64,000 nucleotides of DNA, from assembly GCF_003182095.1 (NCBI RefSeq), contig NZ_QGTJ01000002.1, positions 154,435-218,434 of the forward strand, written 5' to 3'. Origin of the DNA: Plasticicumulans acidivorans (GTDB lineage: Bacteria; Pseudomonadota; Gammaproteobacteria; Competibacterales; Competibacteraceae). Below the pieces are notes generated by a model that saw only the letters and a list, made by a program, of their open reading frames with translations, made no database searches and was not told the DNA's origin. Made by a program: the position numbers and the translations under genes. Positions within the stretch are counted from its first letter, which is position 1. Every line of letters begins with the position of its first letter. Shown piece after piece: positions 39,916-49,042 of this stretch.

Positions 39916-41028
39916 ATGAGCGAGCACGTCATCGAGCTTAAGAACGTCACCAAGGCCTACGGCAAACAGACGGTACTGCACGGCATCGACCTGCAGGTTC
40001 GCCGCGGTGAATTCCTCACGCTGCTCGGCCCTTCCGGCTGCGGCAAGACCACGATCCTGCGGCTGCTGGCCGGCTTCGAATCCGCCAGTAGCGGTCAGGT
40101 CATCATCGACGGCCAGGACGTTTCGGCTTCGCCGCCGGAAGATCGTCACGTCAACACCGTGTTTCAGAGCTACGCACTGTTTCCGCACATGACGGTGTTC
40201 GACAACGTCGCCTTCGGCCCCAAGATCCGCGGCGTCAAGGGGCCGGAGCTGGAAGCCGCTGTCATGGAGGCGCTGCGCACAGTCAAACTCGACGGCTTTG
40301 CCCAGCGCCTGCCGGCGCAACTCTCCGGCGGCCAGCAGCAGCGTGTGGCAATCGCCCGCGCGCTGGTCAACAAGCCACTGGTGCTGCTGCTCGACGAATC
40401 GCTGTCGGCACTCGACTACAAGCTGCGCAAGGCCATGCAGATCGAGCTCAAGCAGCTGCAGCGCCAGCTCGGCATCACCTTCGTCTTCGTCACCCACGAT
40501 CAGGAAGAAGCGCTGTCGATGTCGGATCGCATCGTGGTGATGAATACCGGGCGCATCCAGCAGATCGGCTCACCGCGCGAGGTCTACGAAACGCCGAACA
40601 ATCTGTTCGTCGCCAAGTTCGTCGGTGAAATCAACACGCTGGTCGGCAGCGTCAAGGCCGTCCACGGTGAAGGCAAGTACGACATCGACCTGTCCGGTCA
40701 CGTGATCGATCTTGAGGCCCGGCGCAGCTTCGTTGCCGGCCAGGAAGTCAGCGTGCTGATCCGCCCCGAGGATCTGCGCATCTGGCGCGAGGGCGAAGGC
40801 ACCGCCGAGGACCTCGCCGATCTGTTCCCGGCGACTGTCGAGGAGGTCATCTACAAGGGCACCACCGTCGATCTGATCGTGCGCCTGTGCGAGACCGATG
40901 AGCTGCTGTCGACAACGCAGTTCTTCAACGAGGACGATGCCTCGGGCAGCCTGCTCGACTACCGCATCGGCGAGCGCGTCCATGTCGACTGGGTGCACGG
41001 CTGGGAGGTCACCCTCCCCCATGACTGA
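39916..41028 (+). CDS. potA: Spermidine/putrescine ABC transporter ATPase
   Basis: This protein of 370 residues energises polyamine import. It has Walker A GPSGCGKTT, signature LSGGQQQR, and Walker B LLLDESLSALD, where serine replaces the usual proline exactly as in E. coli PotA. A C-terminal TOBE domain (about 290-368) follows. ATG 39916 is chosen as the start; GTG 39856 would add twenty residues of no homology. It opens a potABCD operon with overlapping genes. Confidence 0.94.
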   Translation: MSEHVIELKNVTKAYGKQTVLHGIDLQVRRGEFLTLLGPSGCGKTTILRLLAGFESASSGQVIIDGQDVSASPPEDRHVNTVFQSYALFPHMTVFDNVAFGPKIRGVKGPELEAAVMEALRTVKLDGFAQRLPAQLSGGQQQRVAIARALVNKPLVLLLDESLSALDYKLRKAMQIELKQLQRQLGITFVFVTHDQEEALSMSDRIVVMNTGRIQQIGSPREVYETPNNLFVAKFVGEINTLVGSVKAVHGEGKYDIDLSGHVIDLEARRSFVAGQEVSVLIRPEDLRIWREGEGTAEDLADLFPATVEEVIYKGTTVDLIVRLCETDELLSTTQFFNEDDASGSLLDYRIGERVHVDWVHGWEVTLPHD

Positions 41029-41875
41029 CAAGACCGTGTTCAAGCGTTTCGCCATCGGCATCATCGCCATCTGGCTGGTGCTGTTCGCGCTGGTGCCCAA
41101 CCTGATGGTCATCATCGCCAGCTTCATGACCCAGGGCGAGAGCGAGTTCATCGTCTGGACACCGAGCATCAGCAGCTATCAGCGCATGCTCGATCCGCTG
41201 TATCTGCAGGTGTTCTGGAACTCATTCTACCTGTCGGCCTTCACCACCGTGCTGTGTCTGCTGATCGGCTATCCCTTCGCCTATCTGATCGCCCGCGCCG
41301 GCCCCAAGGCACGGCCGATCCTGCTGCTGCTGGTCATCGTGCCGTTCTGGACCAGCTCGCTGGTGCGCACCTACGCGATGATCATCATCCTCAACGCCAA
41401 CGGTCTGCTCAACTCGACCCTGCTCGGGCTCGGCCTGATCAATGAGCCGCTGCAGATCCTCTACACCGACACCGCGGTCATCGCCGGCCTGGTGTACACG
41501 CTGCTGCCGTTCATGGTGCTGCCGCTGTATGCGGCAATCGAGAAGCTCGACTGGCGGCTGGTCGAGGCCGCGCGCGACCTCGGTGCGCGCAAGGTGCGCA
41601 CTTTCGTCTCGGTGATCATCCCGCTGACGATGCCGGGCATCGTCGCCGGCTCGATGCTGGTGTTCCTGCCCGGCCTCGGCATGTTCTACATCGCCGACTT
41701 CCTCGGCGGCTCGAAGACCACGCTGATCGGCAACCTGATCCAGCGCCAGTTCCTGTCGGCGCGCGACTGGCCGTTCGGCTCCGCGGCCAGTGTGACGCTG
41801 ACGGTGACGATGGGCGTGATGATCTGGATCTACCTGCTCAGCGCCAAGCGCGCCAACGCCAAGGTCGAGGTGTGA
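41021..41875 (+). CDS. potB: Spermidine/putrescine ABC transporter permease
   Basis: This 284-residue permease has six spans and the EAA loop in LVEAARDLGARKVRTFVSVIIPLTMPGI. The sequence ALVPNLMVIIASFMTQ and LIGYPFAYLIAR are typical of PotB/PotH. It forms the membrane channel with PotC. Its ATG overlaps the potA stop by eight bases, so translation is coupled. Confidence 0.94.
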   Translation: MTDKTVFKRFAIGIIAIWLVLFALVPNLMVIIASFMTQGESEFIVWTPSISSYQRMLDPLYLQVFWNSFYLSAFTTVLCLLIGYPFAYLIARAGPKARPILLLLVIVPFWTSSLVRTYAMIIILNANGLLNSTLLGLGLINEPLQILYTDTAVIAGLVYTLLPFMVLPLYAAIEKLDWRLVEAARDLGARKVRTFVSVIIPLTMPGIVAGSMLVFLPGLGMFYIADFLGGSKTTLIGNLIQRQFLSARDWPFGSAASVTLTVTMGVMIWIYLLSAKRANAKVEV

Positions 41876-41876
41876 G

Positions 41877-42644
41877 ATGAAAGGACTCGGCCGCTCCTCC
41901 TATCTCGCGCTGGTCTTCGGCTTTCTCTACCTGCCGATCGCGGTGCTGATCATCTATTCCTTCAACGACGCGAAGTATTCGCTGGAGTGGAAGGGGTTTA
42001 CCTGGAACTGGTACCAGACGCTGTGGCAGAACGACGATCTGATCGAGGTCGCGCTGCACTCGCTGACGATCGCGCTGCTGTCGGCAACGCTGGCGACGAT
42101 CGTCGGCACGCTCGGCGCCGTGGCGCTGTACCGCTACCAGTTTTCCGGCAAAAAGCTGCTCAACGGGCTGATCTTCATCCTGATCATGTCGCCCGAGATC
42201 GTCATGGGCATCTCGCTGCTGCTGCTGTTCGTCACCCTCGGCATGGATCTGGGCTTTTCCACGCTGCTGCTGTCTCATACGACGTTCTCGATCCCGTTCG
42301 TCGTCGTCACTGTGCTCAGCCGCATGAGCGGCTTTGACAAGTTCCTCATCGAGGCTGCCAAGGATCTCGGCGCCACCGAGTTTCAGACCTTCATCAAGGT
42401 GATCCTGCCGCTGCTGATGCCGGCGGTGGTCGCCGGCTGGCTGCTGTCATTCACCCTGTCGATGGATGACGTCATCATCAGTTTCTTCGTCACCGGCCCG
42501 GACTATGAAGTCCTGCCCCTCAAGGTCTATTCCATGGTGCGACTTGGCGTGAAGCCGGAAATCAACGCGCTTTCCACCGTCATGTTCGCGCTGACCCTGG
42601 TGCTCGTGCTGCTCGCGCAGTTCTTCTTGAAGGAAAAGAAATGA
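41877..42644 (+). CDS. potC: Spermidine/putrescine ABC transporter permease
   Basis: This 255-residue second permease has six spans and an EAA loop in LIEAAKDLGATEFQTFIKVILPLLMPAV. The N-terminal FLYLPIAVLIIYSFND and SMDDVIISFFVTGP are PotC/PotI hallmarks. It begins one base after potB and overlaps potD by four bases. Confidence 0.95.
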   Translation: MKGLGRSSYLALVFGFLYLPIAVLIIYSFNDAKYSLEWKGFTWNWYQTLWQNDDLIEVALHSLTIALLSATLATIVGTLGAVALYRYQFSGKKLLNGLIFILIMSPEIVMGISLLLLFVTLGMDLGFSTLLLSHTTFSIPFVVVTVLSRMSGFDKFLIEAAKDLGATEFQTFIKVILPLLMPAVVAGWLLSFTLSMDDVIISFFVTGPDYEVLPLKVYSMVRLGVKPEINALSTVMFALTLVLVLLAQFFLKEKK

Positions 42645-43675
42645 AGAAACTCCTGATCGCCGTTGCGCTCGCTGGCGTACTCGGCTCCGCAAATGCCGCG
42701 GAAGAAAAAGTCCTGAATCTGTACAACTGGACCGAGTACATGCCCAAGGAGGTCCTCAAGGCCTTCACCAAGGAAACCGGCATCAAGGTCAAGGAATCGA
42801 ACTACGCCAGCACCGAGGAGATGTACGCCAAGCTCAAGGCGGGCGGTGGTGGTTACGATCTGGTCGTGCCCTCGACCTACTTCGTGCAGCGCATGGCGCG
42901 CGAGGGCCTGCTCGAACCCCTCGATCACACCAAGCTGCCGAACCTGAAGAACGTCGACCCGAAATTCCTCGACCAGCCCTTCGATCCGGGCAACCAGCAC
43001 AGCGTGCCGTACCTGCTGTCCTCGGTCGGCATCACCGTCGACAGCGCCAAGGTCGACCCGAAGACGATCACCAGCTGGCTCGACCTGTGGAAGCCCGAAT
43101 ACAAGGGCAACGTGCTGCTGATGGACGTCGCCCGCGAGACCTTCGCCGTGGTGCAGAAGGCGCTCGGCTATTCGGCAAACGACACCGATCCGGCACACAT
43201 CGAGGCTGCCTTCAACAAGATGAAGGAGCTGCTGCCAAGCGTGAAGCTGTTCAATGCCGAATCGCCGAAGGTCAGCTTCATCCAAGGCGAAGTCAGTGTC
43301 GGCATCACCTGGAACGGCGAAGCCTTCATGGGCCAGCAGGAAAAGAAATCGCTGACCTTCGTTTACCCGAAGGAAGGCGTGATCCTGGCGATGGACACGA
43401 TGGCGATCCCGAAGGGCGCCAAGCATCCGGATAACGCCCACAAGTTCCTGAACTTCGTGATGCGCCCGGAAATCGCCGCAAAGATTTCCGAAAGCCTGGG
43501 CTACGGCACGCTGAATGCCGAAGCCATCAAACTGCTGCCGAAGGAACTGGCCAGCAACCGCATCGTTTACCCGACCGCCGACGATCTGAAGAACGCCGAG
43601 CTGCTCGAAGACATTCCGACCGAAACACAGGGACTGTATGAGAAGTACTGGTCGGAGCTGAAAACCGCGAAGTAA
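42641..43675 (+). CDS. potD: Polyamine-binding periplasmic protein, copy 1
   Basis: This 344-residue precursor has a signal peptide ending GSANA-AEEKVLNLYNW. The PotD/PotF family motif LYNWTEYMPKEVLKAF and the acidic substrate pocket region VPSTYFVQRM follow. It delivers putrescine or spermidine to PotBC. It is co-translated with potC (ATGA overlap). A terminator after it isolates the second copy. Confidence 0.94.
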   Translation: MKKLLIAVALAGVLGSANAAEEKVLNLYNWTEYMPKEVLKAFTKETGIKVKESNYASTEEMYAKLKAGGGGYDLVVPSTYFVQRMAREGLLEPLDHTKLPNLKNVDPKFLDQPFDPGNQHSVPYLLSSVGITVDSAKVDPKTITSWLDLWKPEYKGNVLLMDVARETFAVVQKALGYSANDTDPAHIEAAFNKMKELLPSVKLFNAESPKVSFIQGEVSVGITWNGEAFMGQQEKKSLTFVYPKEGVILAMDTMAIPKGAKHPDNAHKFLNFVMRPEIAAKISESLGYGTLNAEAIKLLPKELASNRIVYPTADDLKNAELLEDIPTETQGLYEKYWSELKTAK

Positions 43676-43695
43676 GCCCATGCCCGCATGAACCA

Positions 43696-43736
43696 AGGCC
43701 CCGCTCCGCCTCGCGCGGTTGCGGGGCCTGTGTTTT
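43696..43736 (+). terminator. potABCD terminator
   Basis: AGGCCCCGC (43696-43704) pairs with GCGGGGCCT (43721-43729), with an inner CCGC/GCGG helix, followed by GTGTTTTT. Confidence 0.85.
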
Positions 43737-43825
43737 TGGTGCCAAGGCCGAGCCTGTGGTCGACCATCGTGCGACGTCCCCTGCCACGCTCGACGCCGCC
43801 CACGCTTCAAGAGAGGGGTTTACCG

Positions 43826-44860
43826 ATGATCCGCTGGTTATCGTTGCTGCTACTCGCCGTATTCAGCATCGGCGTCCACGCCGCGGAGCGCACGCTGGTG
43901 CTCTACAACTGGGCCGAATACATGCCGAAATCGGTCCTGCGCCAGTTCACCAAGGAAACCGGCATCAAGGTCCGCTATTCGACCTACGACAACAACGAGG
44001 CGATGCTCGCCAAGCTGAAAACCGTTGAGAAATCCGGCGGCTACGACCTCGTCGTGCCGTCGAGCTACATCGTCGAGCGCATGCGCGCGCAGGACATGCT
44101 GCTGGCGCTCGACAAGTCCCAGCTGCCCAATCTGAAGAACATCGACCCGAACCTGCTCGACCAGCCCTACGATCCCGGCAACACCTACAGCGTGCCGTAT
44201 CTGTGGGGCAGCAGCGGCATCGCCGTCGACACCAAGAAGATCGACCCGTCGACGATCCACGCCTGGGCCGACCTCTGGCGCCCGGAATACAAGGGCAAGC
44301 TGATGTTGCTCGACGACATGCGTGAGGTCATGGGGGTGGCGCTGCGCGTGCTCGGCTACTCGGTCAACAGCCGTGACCCGGAACAGATCCGCGCCGCCTA
44401 CGCCAAGCTTGAGGAGCTGCGCCCGAGCGTGAAAGTGTTCAATGCCGAATCGCCGAAATCCGTGATGCTGTCCGGCGAAGTCGCCATCGGCCAGATGTAC
44501 AACGGCGAGGCCTACATGGCCGCGCAGGAAAACCCGCGCATCCAGTTCATCTACCCGAAGGAAGGGCCGATGCTGTGGGTCGACAATCTGGTCATTCCGA
44601 AGACCGCCCGTCACGTCCCCGAGGCACATGCCTTCATCAACTTCGTGCTGCGGCCCGACATCGCCAAGACCATCGCCGAGGACATCGGCTACACCTCGCC
44701 CAACACCGCAGCCCGGGCGCTGATGTCGAAGAAACTGCGCGAAAACCGCACCGCCAATCCGACCACGGAGGACACCGCCGGCGGCGAGTTCCAGAGCGAT
44801 GTCGGCGATGCGCTGTCGCTGTACGAAGAGCTGTGGTCGAAGCTCAAGACCAGCGAGTAG
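43826..44860 (+). CDS. Polyamine-binding periplasmic protein, copy 2
   Basis: This 344-residue precursor has the signal peptide LLLLAVFSIGVHA-AERTLVLYNW. It is clearly paralogous to the PotD just upstream: LYNWAEYMPKSVLRQFTKETGIKV and VKVFNAESPK are shared, but most pocket-lining segments differ. It is the same length, suggesting tandem duplication and divergence in ligand preference. AGAGGGG precedes ATG 43826. The terminator before it means separate or attenuated expression. It probably uses the same PotABC. Confidence 0.92.
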   Translation: MIRWLSLLLLAVFSIGVHAAERTLVLYNWAEYMPKSVLRQFTKETGIKVRYSTYDNNEAMLAKLKTVEKSGGYDLVVPSSYIVERMRAQDMLLALDKSQLPNLKNIDPNLLDQPYDPGNTYSVPYLWGSSGIAVDTKKIDPSTIHAWADLWRPEYKGKLMLLDDMREVMGVALRVLGYSVNSRDPEQIRAAYAKLEELRPSVKVFNAESPKSVMLSGEVAIGQMYNGEAYMAAQENPRIQFIYPKEGPMLWVDNLVIPKTARHVPEAHAFINFVLRPDIAKTIAEDIGYTSPNTAARALMSKKLRENRTANPTTEDTAGGEFQSDVGDALSLYEELWSKLKTSE

Positions 44861-44907
44861 CACCGCCTCACGGCATCGGGGTGGCGGCCGCCTGTGCCGC
44901 CACCAGC

Positions 44908-45411
44908 TCAGTGCTCGCGATGCGCGGCAAAGGCCAGCCGATCGACCCAGGCCATCAGCAGCGCTGAGATGACGAACACCAGGTGGATCGCTGAATACCA
45001 GAACAGCTGGCGATCATCGTACTTGCCGATGTTCATGAACACTTTGAGCAGATGGATCGAAGACACTGCGACGATCGAGGCCGCGAGCTTGATCTTCACG
45101 GTGCCGGCGTCGACCTTGCCCAGCCAGGACGGCTTGTCCTCGCCCGCCACATCGATGCGTGAGACGAACGCCTCATAGCCGGACAGAATCACCATCACCA
45201 GCAGGTTCGCCACCAGCACGAAGTCGACAAGTCCGAGAATGCCGAGCAGCAGATCGATCTCGCTCGTCGCAAAACCGCTCTCGAACAGATGCACGATCTC
45301 CTGGATGGCCTTTGCCGAAAACAGCACCAGAATCGCTGCCAGACCGAGATAGAGCGGCACCAGCAGCCAGCGGCTGCCGAATACCAGCGTCTCGATGAAA
45401 CGCTCAATCAT
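44908..45411 (-). CDS. UPF0114 (YqhA/TIGR00645) family membrane protein
   Basis: This 167-residue protein has about four hydrophobic spans. The N-terminal FIETLVFGSRWLLVPLYLGL and the NLLVMVILSGYEAFVSRID segment are highly conserved in the YqhA family. It sits in the inner membrane; function is unknown. GAGGAG lies before ATG 45411. The frame is open five codons further without a ribosome site. A ferredoxin terminator lies upstream, so it is a separate transcription unit. Confidence 0.9.
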   Translation of the reverse strand: MIERFIETLVFGSRWLLVPLYLGLAAILVLFSAKAIQEIVHLFESGFATSEIDLLLGILGLVDFVLVANLLVMVILSGYEAFVSRIDVAGEDKPSWLGKVDAGTVKIKLAASIVAVSSIHLLKVFMNIGKYDDRQLFWYSAIHLVFVISALLMAWVDRLAFAAHREH

Positions 45412-45445
45412 CGCTGTACTCCTCACATCATTGCGCCAGGGCCAT

Positions 45446-45472
45446 TAAAAAGGCCCCTGAGTAAGGGGCCTT
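45446..45472 (-). terminator. Terminator of rsmD-coaD-ferredoxin genes
   Basis: AAGGCCCCT (45450-45458) pairs with AGGGGCCTT (45464-45472) around GAGTA. On the minus strand TTTT follows. Confidence 0.88.
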
Positions 45473-45493
45473 GTCAGCGCTCAGCGCGAACAC

Positions 45494-45760
<267 letters not shown>

Positions 45761-45798
45761 TCACGACCCATCGGGGTCATAACACTCTCGGGGGGAAA

Positions 45799-46290
<492 letters not shown>

Positions 46291-46343
46291 CTACCGGTGG
46301 CGGCGAAAAGGAGCCGAATTATGCTGCGAAGCACCAGACGCGT

Positions 46344-46907
46344 TCAAGAAGCAATGTCCTGTCGGCTCAGCAATCTGTAACGCACCTGCCCGGCCGTTTT
46401 ATCACGAAGAATGCTCCAGCCGGACGGCAGTTCCAGCGGCGCCTCCGATTCCACGTACACCCGCGCATCCGCCGTCAGCCAGCCCGCTGCGCTCAGGCGC
46501 GCCAGAGCGTCGGCCACCAGCCCGCCGGCGAACGGCGGGTCGAGGAAAACGATGTGAAACGGCTGCGCCGGGACGGTGCCGGTCCAGACCAGGGCATCGG
46601 CGTGTTCGATGCGTCCGCCCGTGGCACCGAGCAGTTCGAGGTTCTGGCGGATCTGGCGCACGGCATCGGCATTACGCTCGACGAAGGTCACCTGCCCGGC
46701 GCCCCGCGACAAGGCTTCGAAGCCGAGCGCACCGCTGCCGGCGAACAGGTCCAGGCAGCGTGCGCCGGCCAGCTGCGGGGCGAGCCAGTTGAACAGCGTC
46801 TCGCGCACGCGGTCCGGTGTCGGCCGCAGGCCGTCAACATCGGGAAAACTCAGCTTGCGACCGCGAAGGCGGCCACCGATCACGCGCAGTTGATTCAATC
46901 GAGCCAC
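46344..46907 (-). CDS. rsmD: 16S rRNA (guanine-966 N2) methyltransferase
   Basis: This 187-residue Rossmann methyltransferase starts with RVIGGRLRGRKL, then RPTPDRVRETLFNWL, the SAM motif CLDLFAGSGALGFEALSRGA, and the catalytic DPPF in VFLDPPFAGG. It methylates G966 in 16S rRNA. It faces ftsY across about 80 bp, a neighbourhood conserved in E. coli. Confidence 0.95.
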   Translation of the reverse strand: MARLNQLRVIGGRLRGRKLSFPDVDGLRPTPDRVRETLFNWLAPQLAGARCLDLFAGSGALGFEALSRGAGQVTFVERNADAVRQIRQNLELLGATGGRIEHADALVWTGTVPAQPFHIVFLDPPFAGGLVADALARLSAAGWLTADARVYVESEAPLELPSGWSILRDKTAGQVRYRLLSRQDIAS

Positions 46908-46987
46908 GACGGGTCCGCTTCTGTGGAAGGCCGGGGTGCGATGATACGATGGCGCCCCAGCCCACCGCTCCCCTGGAAGTTCCGCGT

Positions 46988-47929
46988 ATGACCGGCAACG
47001 CCAACGACAGCTCCTGGTTCAGCCGTCTGAAACATCGCCTGAGCCGCACCCGCCACGGCCTGACCGACGGTCTGGCCAGCCTGTTCCTCGGCCGCCGGCA
47101 GATCGACGACGAACTGTTCGAGGAGCTGGAAACGCGCCTGCTGATGGCCGATGTCGGCATCGAAGCGACCGAGCATCTGATCCGCAAGCTGACCGAGCGC
47201 GTCTCGCGCCGCCAGCTCGCCGACCCCGCCGCGCTGATGGGCGCCCTGCGCGAGGAGATGACCGCGCTGCTGACCCCCTGCCAGCAGCCGCTCGAAATTG
47301 CCGGCCACAAACCGTTCGTCGTGCTGATGGTCGGCATCAACGGTGCCGGCAAGACCACGACGATCGGCAAGCTGGCCAAGTACTACCAGCAGGCCGGTCA
47401 CTCGGTGATGCTCGCCGCCGGCGACACCTTCCGCGCCGCGGCGGTCGAACAGCTGCAGGCCTGGGGAGAGCGCAATGCCGTCCCGGTCATCGCCCAGGGC
47501 AGCGGCGCCGATTCGGCCTCAGTGATCTTCGACGCCGTGCAGTCGGCTGGCGCGCGCGGCACCGATCTGCTGATCGCCGACACCGCCGGGCGCCTGCATA
47601 CGCAGCACAACCTGATGGACGAGCTGAAAAAGATCCGCCGCGTCATCGGCAAGGTCGATGCCAGCGCGCCGCACGAGGTGCTGCTGGTGCTCGACGCCGG
47701 CACCGGGCAGAACGCGCTCAATCAGGCACTGCAGTTCCACGAAGCCATCGGCGTCACCGGCCTGGTGCTGACCAAGCTCGACGGCACGGCCAAAGGCGGC
47801 ATCATCTTCGCGATCGCCCGCCGCCTCGGCCTGCCGATCCGCTTCATCGGCGTCGGCGAAGGCATCGAGGATCTGCGCCCGTTCGAGGCCGCGGACTTCG
47901 TCACCGCGCTGCTCGGCAGCGACGAGTAA
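46988..47929 (+). CDS. ftsY: Signal recognition particle receptor FtsY
   Basis: This 313-residue SRP GTPase targets nascent membrane proteins to the translocon. It has an N-terminal four-helix domain and a G domain with GINGAGKTTTIGKLA, the insertion-box region DTFRAAAVEQL, DTAGRLHT, and TKLDGTAKGG. The acidic A domain of E. coli FtsY is absent, as in many bacteria. ATG 46988 is the assumed start; ATG 46949 in frame would add thirteen residues. No strong Shine-Dalgarno sequence decides. Confidence 0.93.
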   Translation: MTGNANDSSWFSRLKHRLSRTRHGLTDGLASLFLGRRQIDDELFEELETRLLMADVGIEATEHLIRKLTERVSRRQLADPAALMGALREEMTALLTPCQQPLEIAGHKPFVVLMVGINGAGKTTTIGKLAKYYQQAGHSVMLAAGDTFRAAAVEQLQAWGERNAVPVIAQGSGADSASVIFDAVQSAGARGTDLLIADTAGRLHTQHNLMDELKKIRRVIGKVDASAPHEVLLVLDAGTGQNALNQALQFHEAIGVTGLVLTKLDGTAKGGIIFAIARRLGLPIRFIGVGEGIEDLRPFEAADFVTALLGSDE

Positions 47930-47969
47930 GCGACACAAAAAACTTCACTCCACGGAACCCTGCGCTGCT

Positions 47970-47996
47970 TTGGCACTCCTACCCACCGAGTGCTAA
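47970..47996. promoter_or_regulatory. CIRCE element (HrcA operator) upstream of rpoH
   Basis: TTGGCACTC, nine bases, then GAGTGCTAA. This matches the CIRCE consensus TTAGCACTC-N9-GAGTGCTAA with one mismatch and the exact spacer. It stands 36 bp before the rpoH start codon. CIRCE is bound by the heat-shock repressor HrcA. Confidence 0.88.
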
Positions 47997-48031
47997 CATC
48001 GGATCGTTCAGATCCCGAGGGTAATGTGGAC

Positions 48032-48895
48032 ATGAGCAACGCATTGGTACCGATGACTACCCAGCTTCCCGTCGCCGCCGGCGATCTGGATGGTTACATC
48101 CGGGCGGTCAACGGCATTCCCATGCTGGAGGCCGACGAGGAACAGCACCTCGCCCGCCGCCTCAAGGAGCATAACGATCTCGAAGCCGCGCGCCGGCTGA
48201 TCCTGTCGCATCTGCGCTTCGTCGTGCATATCGCCCGCGGCTACCGCGGCTACGGCCTGCCGCTGTCCGACCTGGTGCAGGAAGGCAACGTCGGCCTGAT
48301 GAAGGCCGTCAAGCGCTTCGACCCCGAGCACGGCGTGCGCCTGGTGTCGTTCGCGGTGCACTGGATCCGCGCCGAGATCCACGAATACATCCTGCGCAAC
48401 TGGCGCATCGTCAAGGTGGCGACCACCAAGGCGCAGCGCAAGCTGTTCTTCAATCTGCGCAGCTCGAAGAAGCGTCTGGGCTGGTTCTCGCGCGAGGAAG
48501 TCGAAACCGTCGCCCGCGATCTCGGCGTGACGCCGGAATCGGTGCTGGAAATGGAAAGCCGGCTCGCCGGCAGCGACGTCTCGCTGGAGCCGGTCAATCA
48601 CGACGACGAGCACGAGAGCGCCACGGCGCCGATCGCCTACCTGAGCGATGGCAGCGCCGATCCGCTGGCGCAGCTCGAAGCCGAAGACTGGGAGCAGAAG
48701 ACCGGCGCCCGCCTGGGCAAGGCGCTGGCTGCGCTCGACCCGCGCTCGCGCGACATCCTGCAGCGGCGCTGGCTCGATGACGACAACAAGCCGACGCTAC
48801 ACGACCTGGCCGCCGAATACGGCGTCTCCGCCGAACGCATCCGCCAGATCGAAGCCGGTGCGATCAAGAAGCTGAAGGCCGCGATCGCTGCCTGA
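48032..48895 (+). CDS. rpoH: Heat-shock sigma factor RpoH (sigma-32)
   Basis: This 287-residue sigma-70-family factor has conserved region 2 ([38 protein letters not shown]), read between residues 70 and 110, and the sigma-32 hallmark RpoH box QRKLFFNLR. Region 4 ends with the helix-turn-helix [16 protein letters not shown]. It directs transcription of chaperone and protease genes. The start at ATG 48032 lies downstream of a CIRCE element, so HrcA should limit its transcription. Confidence 0.96.
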   Translation: MSNALVPMTTQLPVAAGDLDGYIRAVNGIPMLEADEEQHLARRLKEHNDLEAARRLILSHLRFVVHIARGYRGYGLPLSDLVQEGNVGLMKAVKRFDPEHGVRLVSFAVHWIRAEIHEYILRNWRIVKVATTKAQRKLFFNLRSSKKRLGWFSREEVETVARDLGVTPESVLEMESRLAGSDVSLEPVNHDDEHESATAPIAYLSDGSADPLAQLEAEDWEQKTGARLGKALAALDPRSRDILQRRWLDDDNKPTLHDLAAEYGVSAERIRQIEAGAIKKLKAAIAA

Positions 48896-48914
48896 AAGCC
48901 GTCACACCCGGCCG

Positions 48915-48939
48915 AGGCCACCCGCAAGGGTGGCCTTTT
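48915..48939 (+). terminator. rpoH terminator
   Basis: AGGCCACCC (48915-48923) pairs with GGGTGGCCT (48928-48936) around GCAA, followed by TTT. Confidence 0.88.
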
Positions 48940-49042
48940 ACGTTGGAGCCGCCAGCGGTGCGGGCTCTGCAAGGTGCTGCGAGCCACGCCATACTCAGCG
49001 CCGTCACCCCTGTCGCGCCGCTGCGCCGAGCCTTGTCGGACC

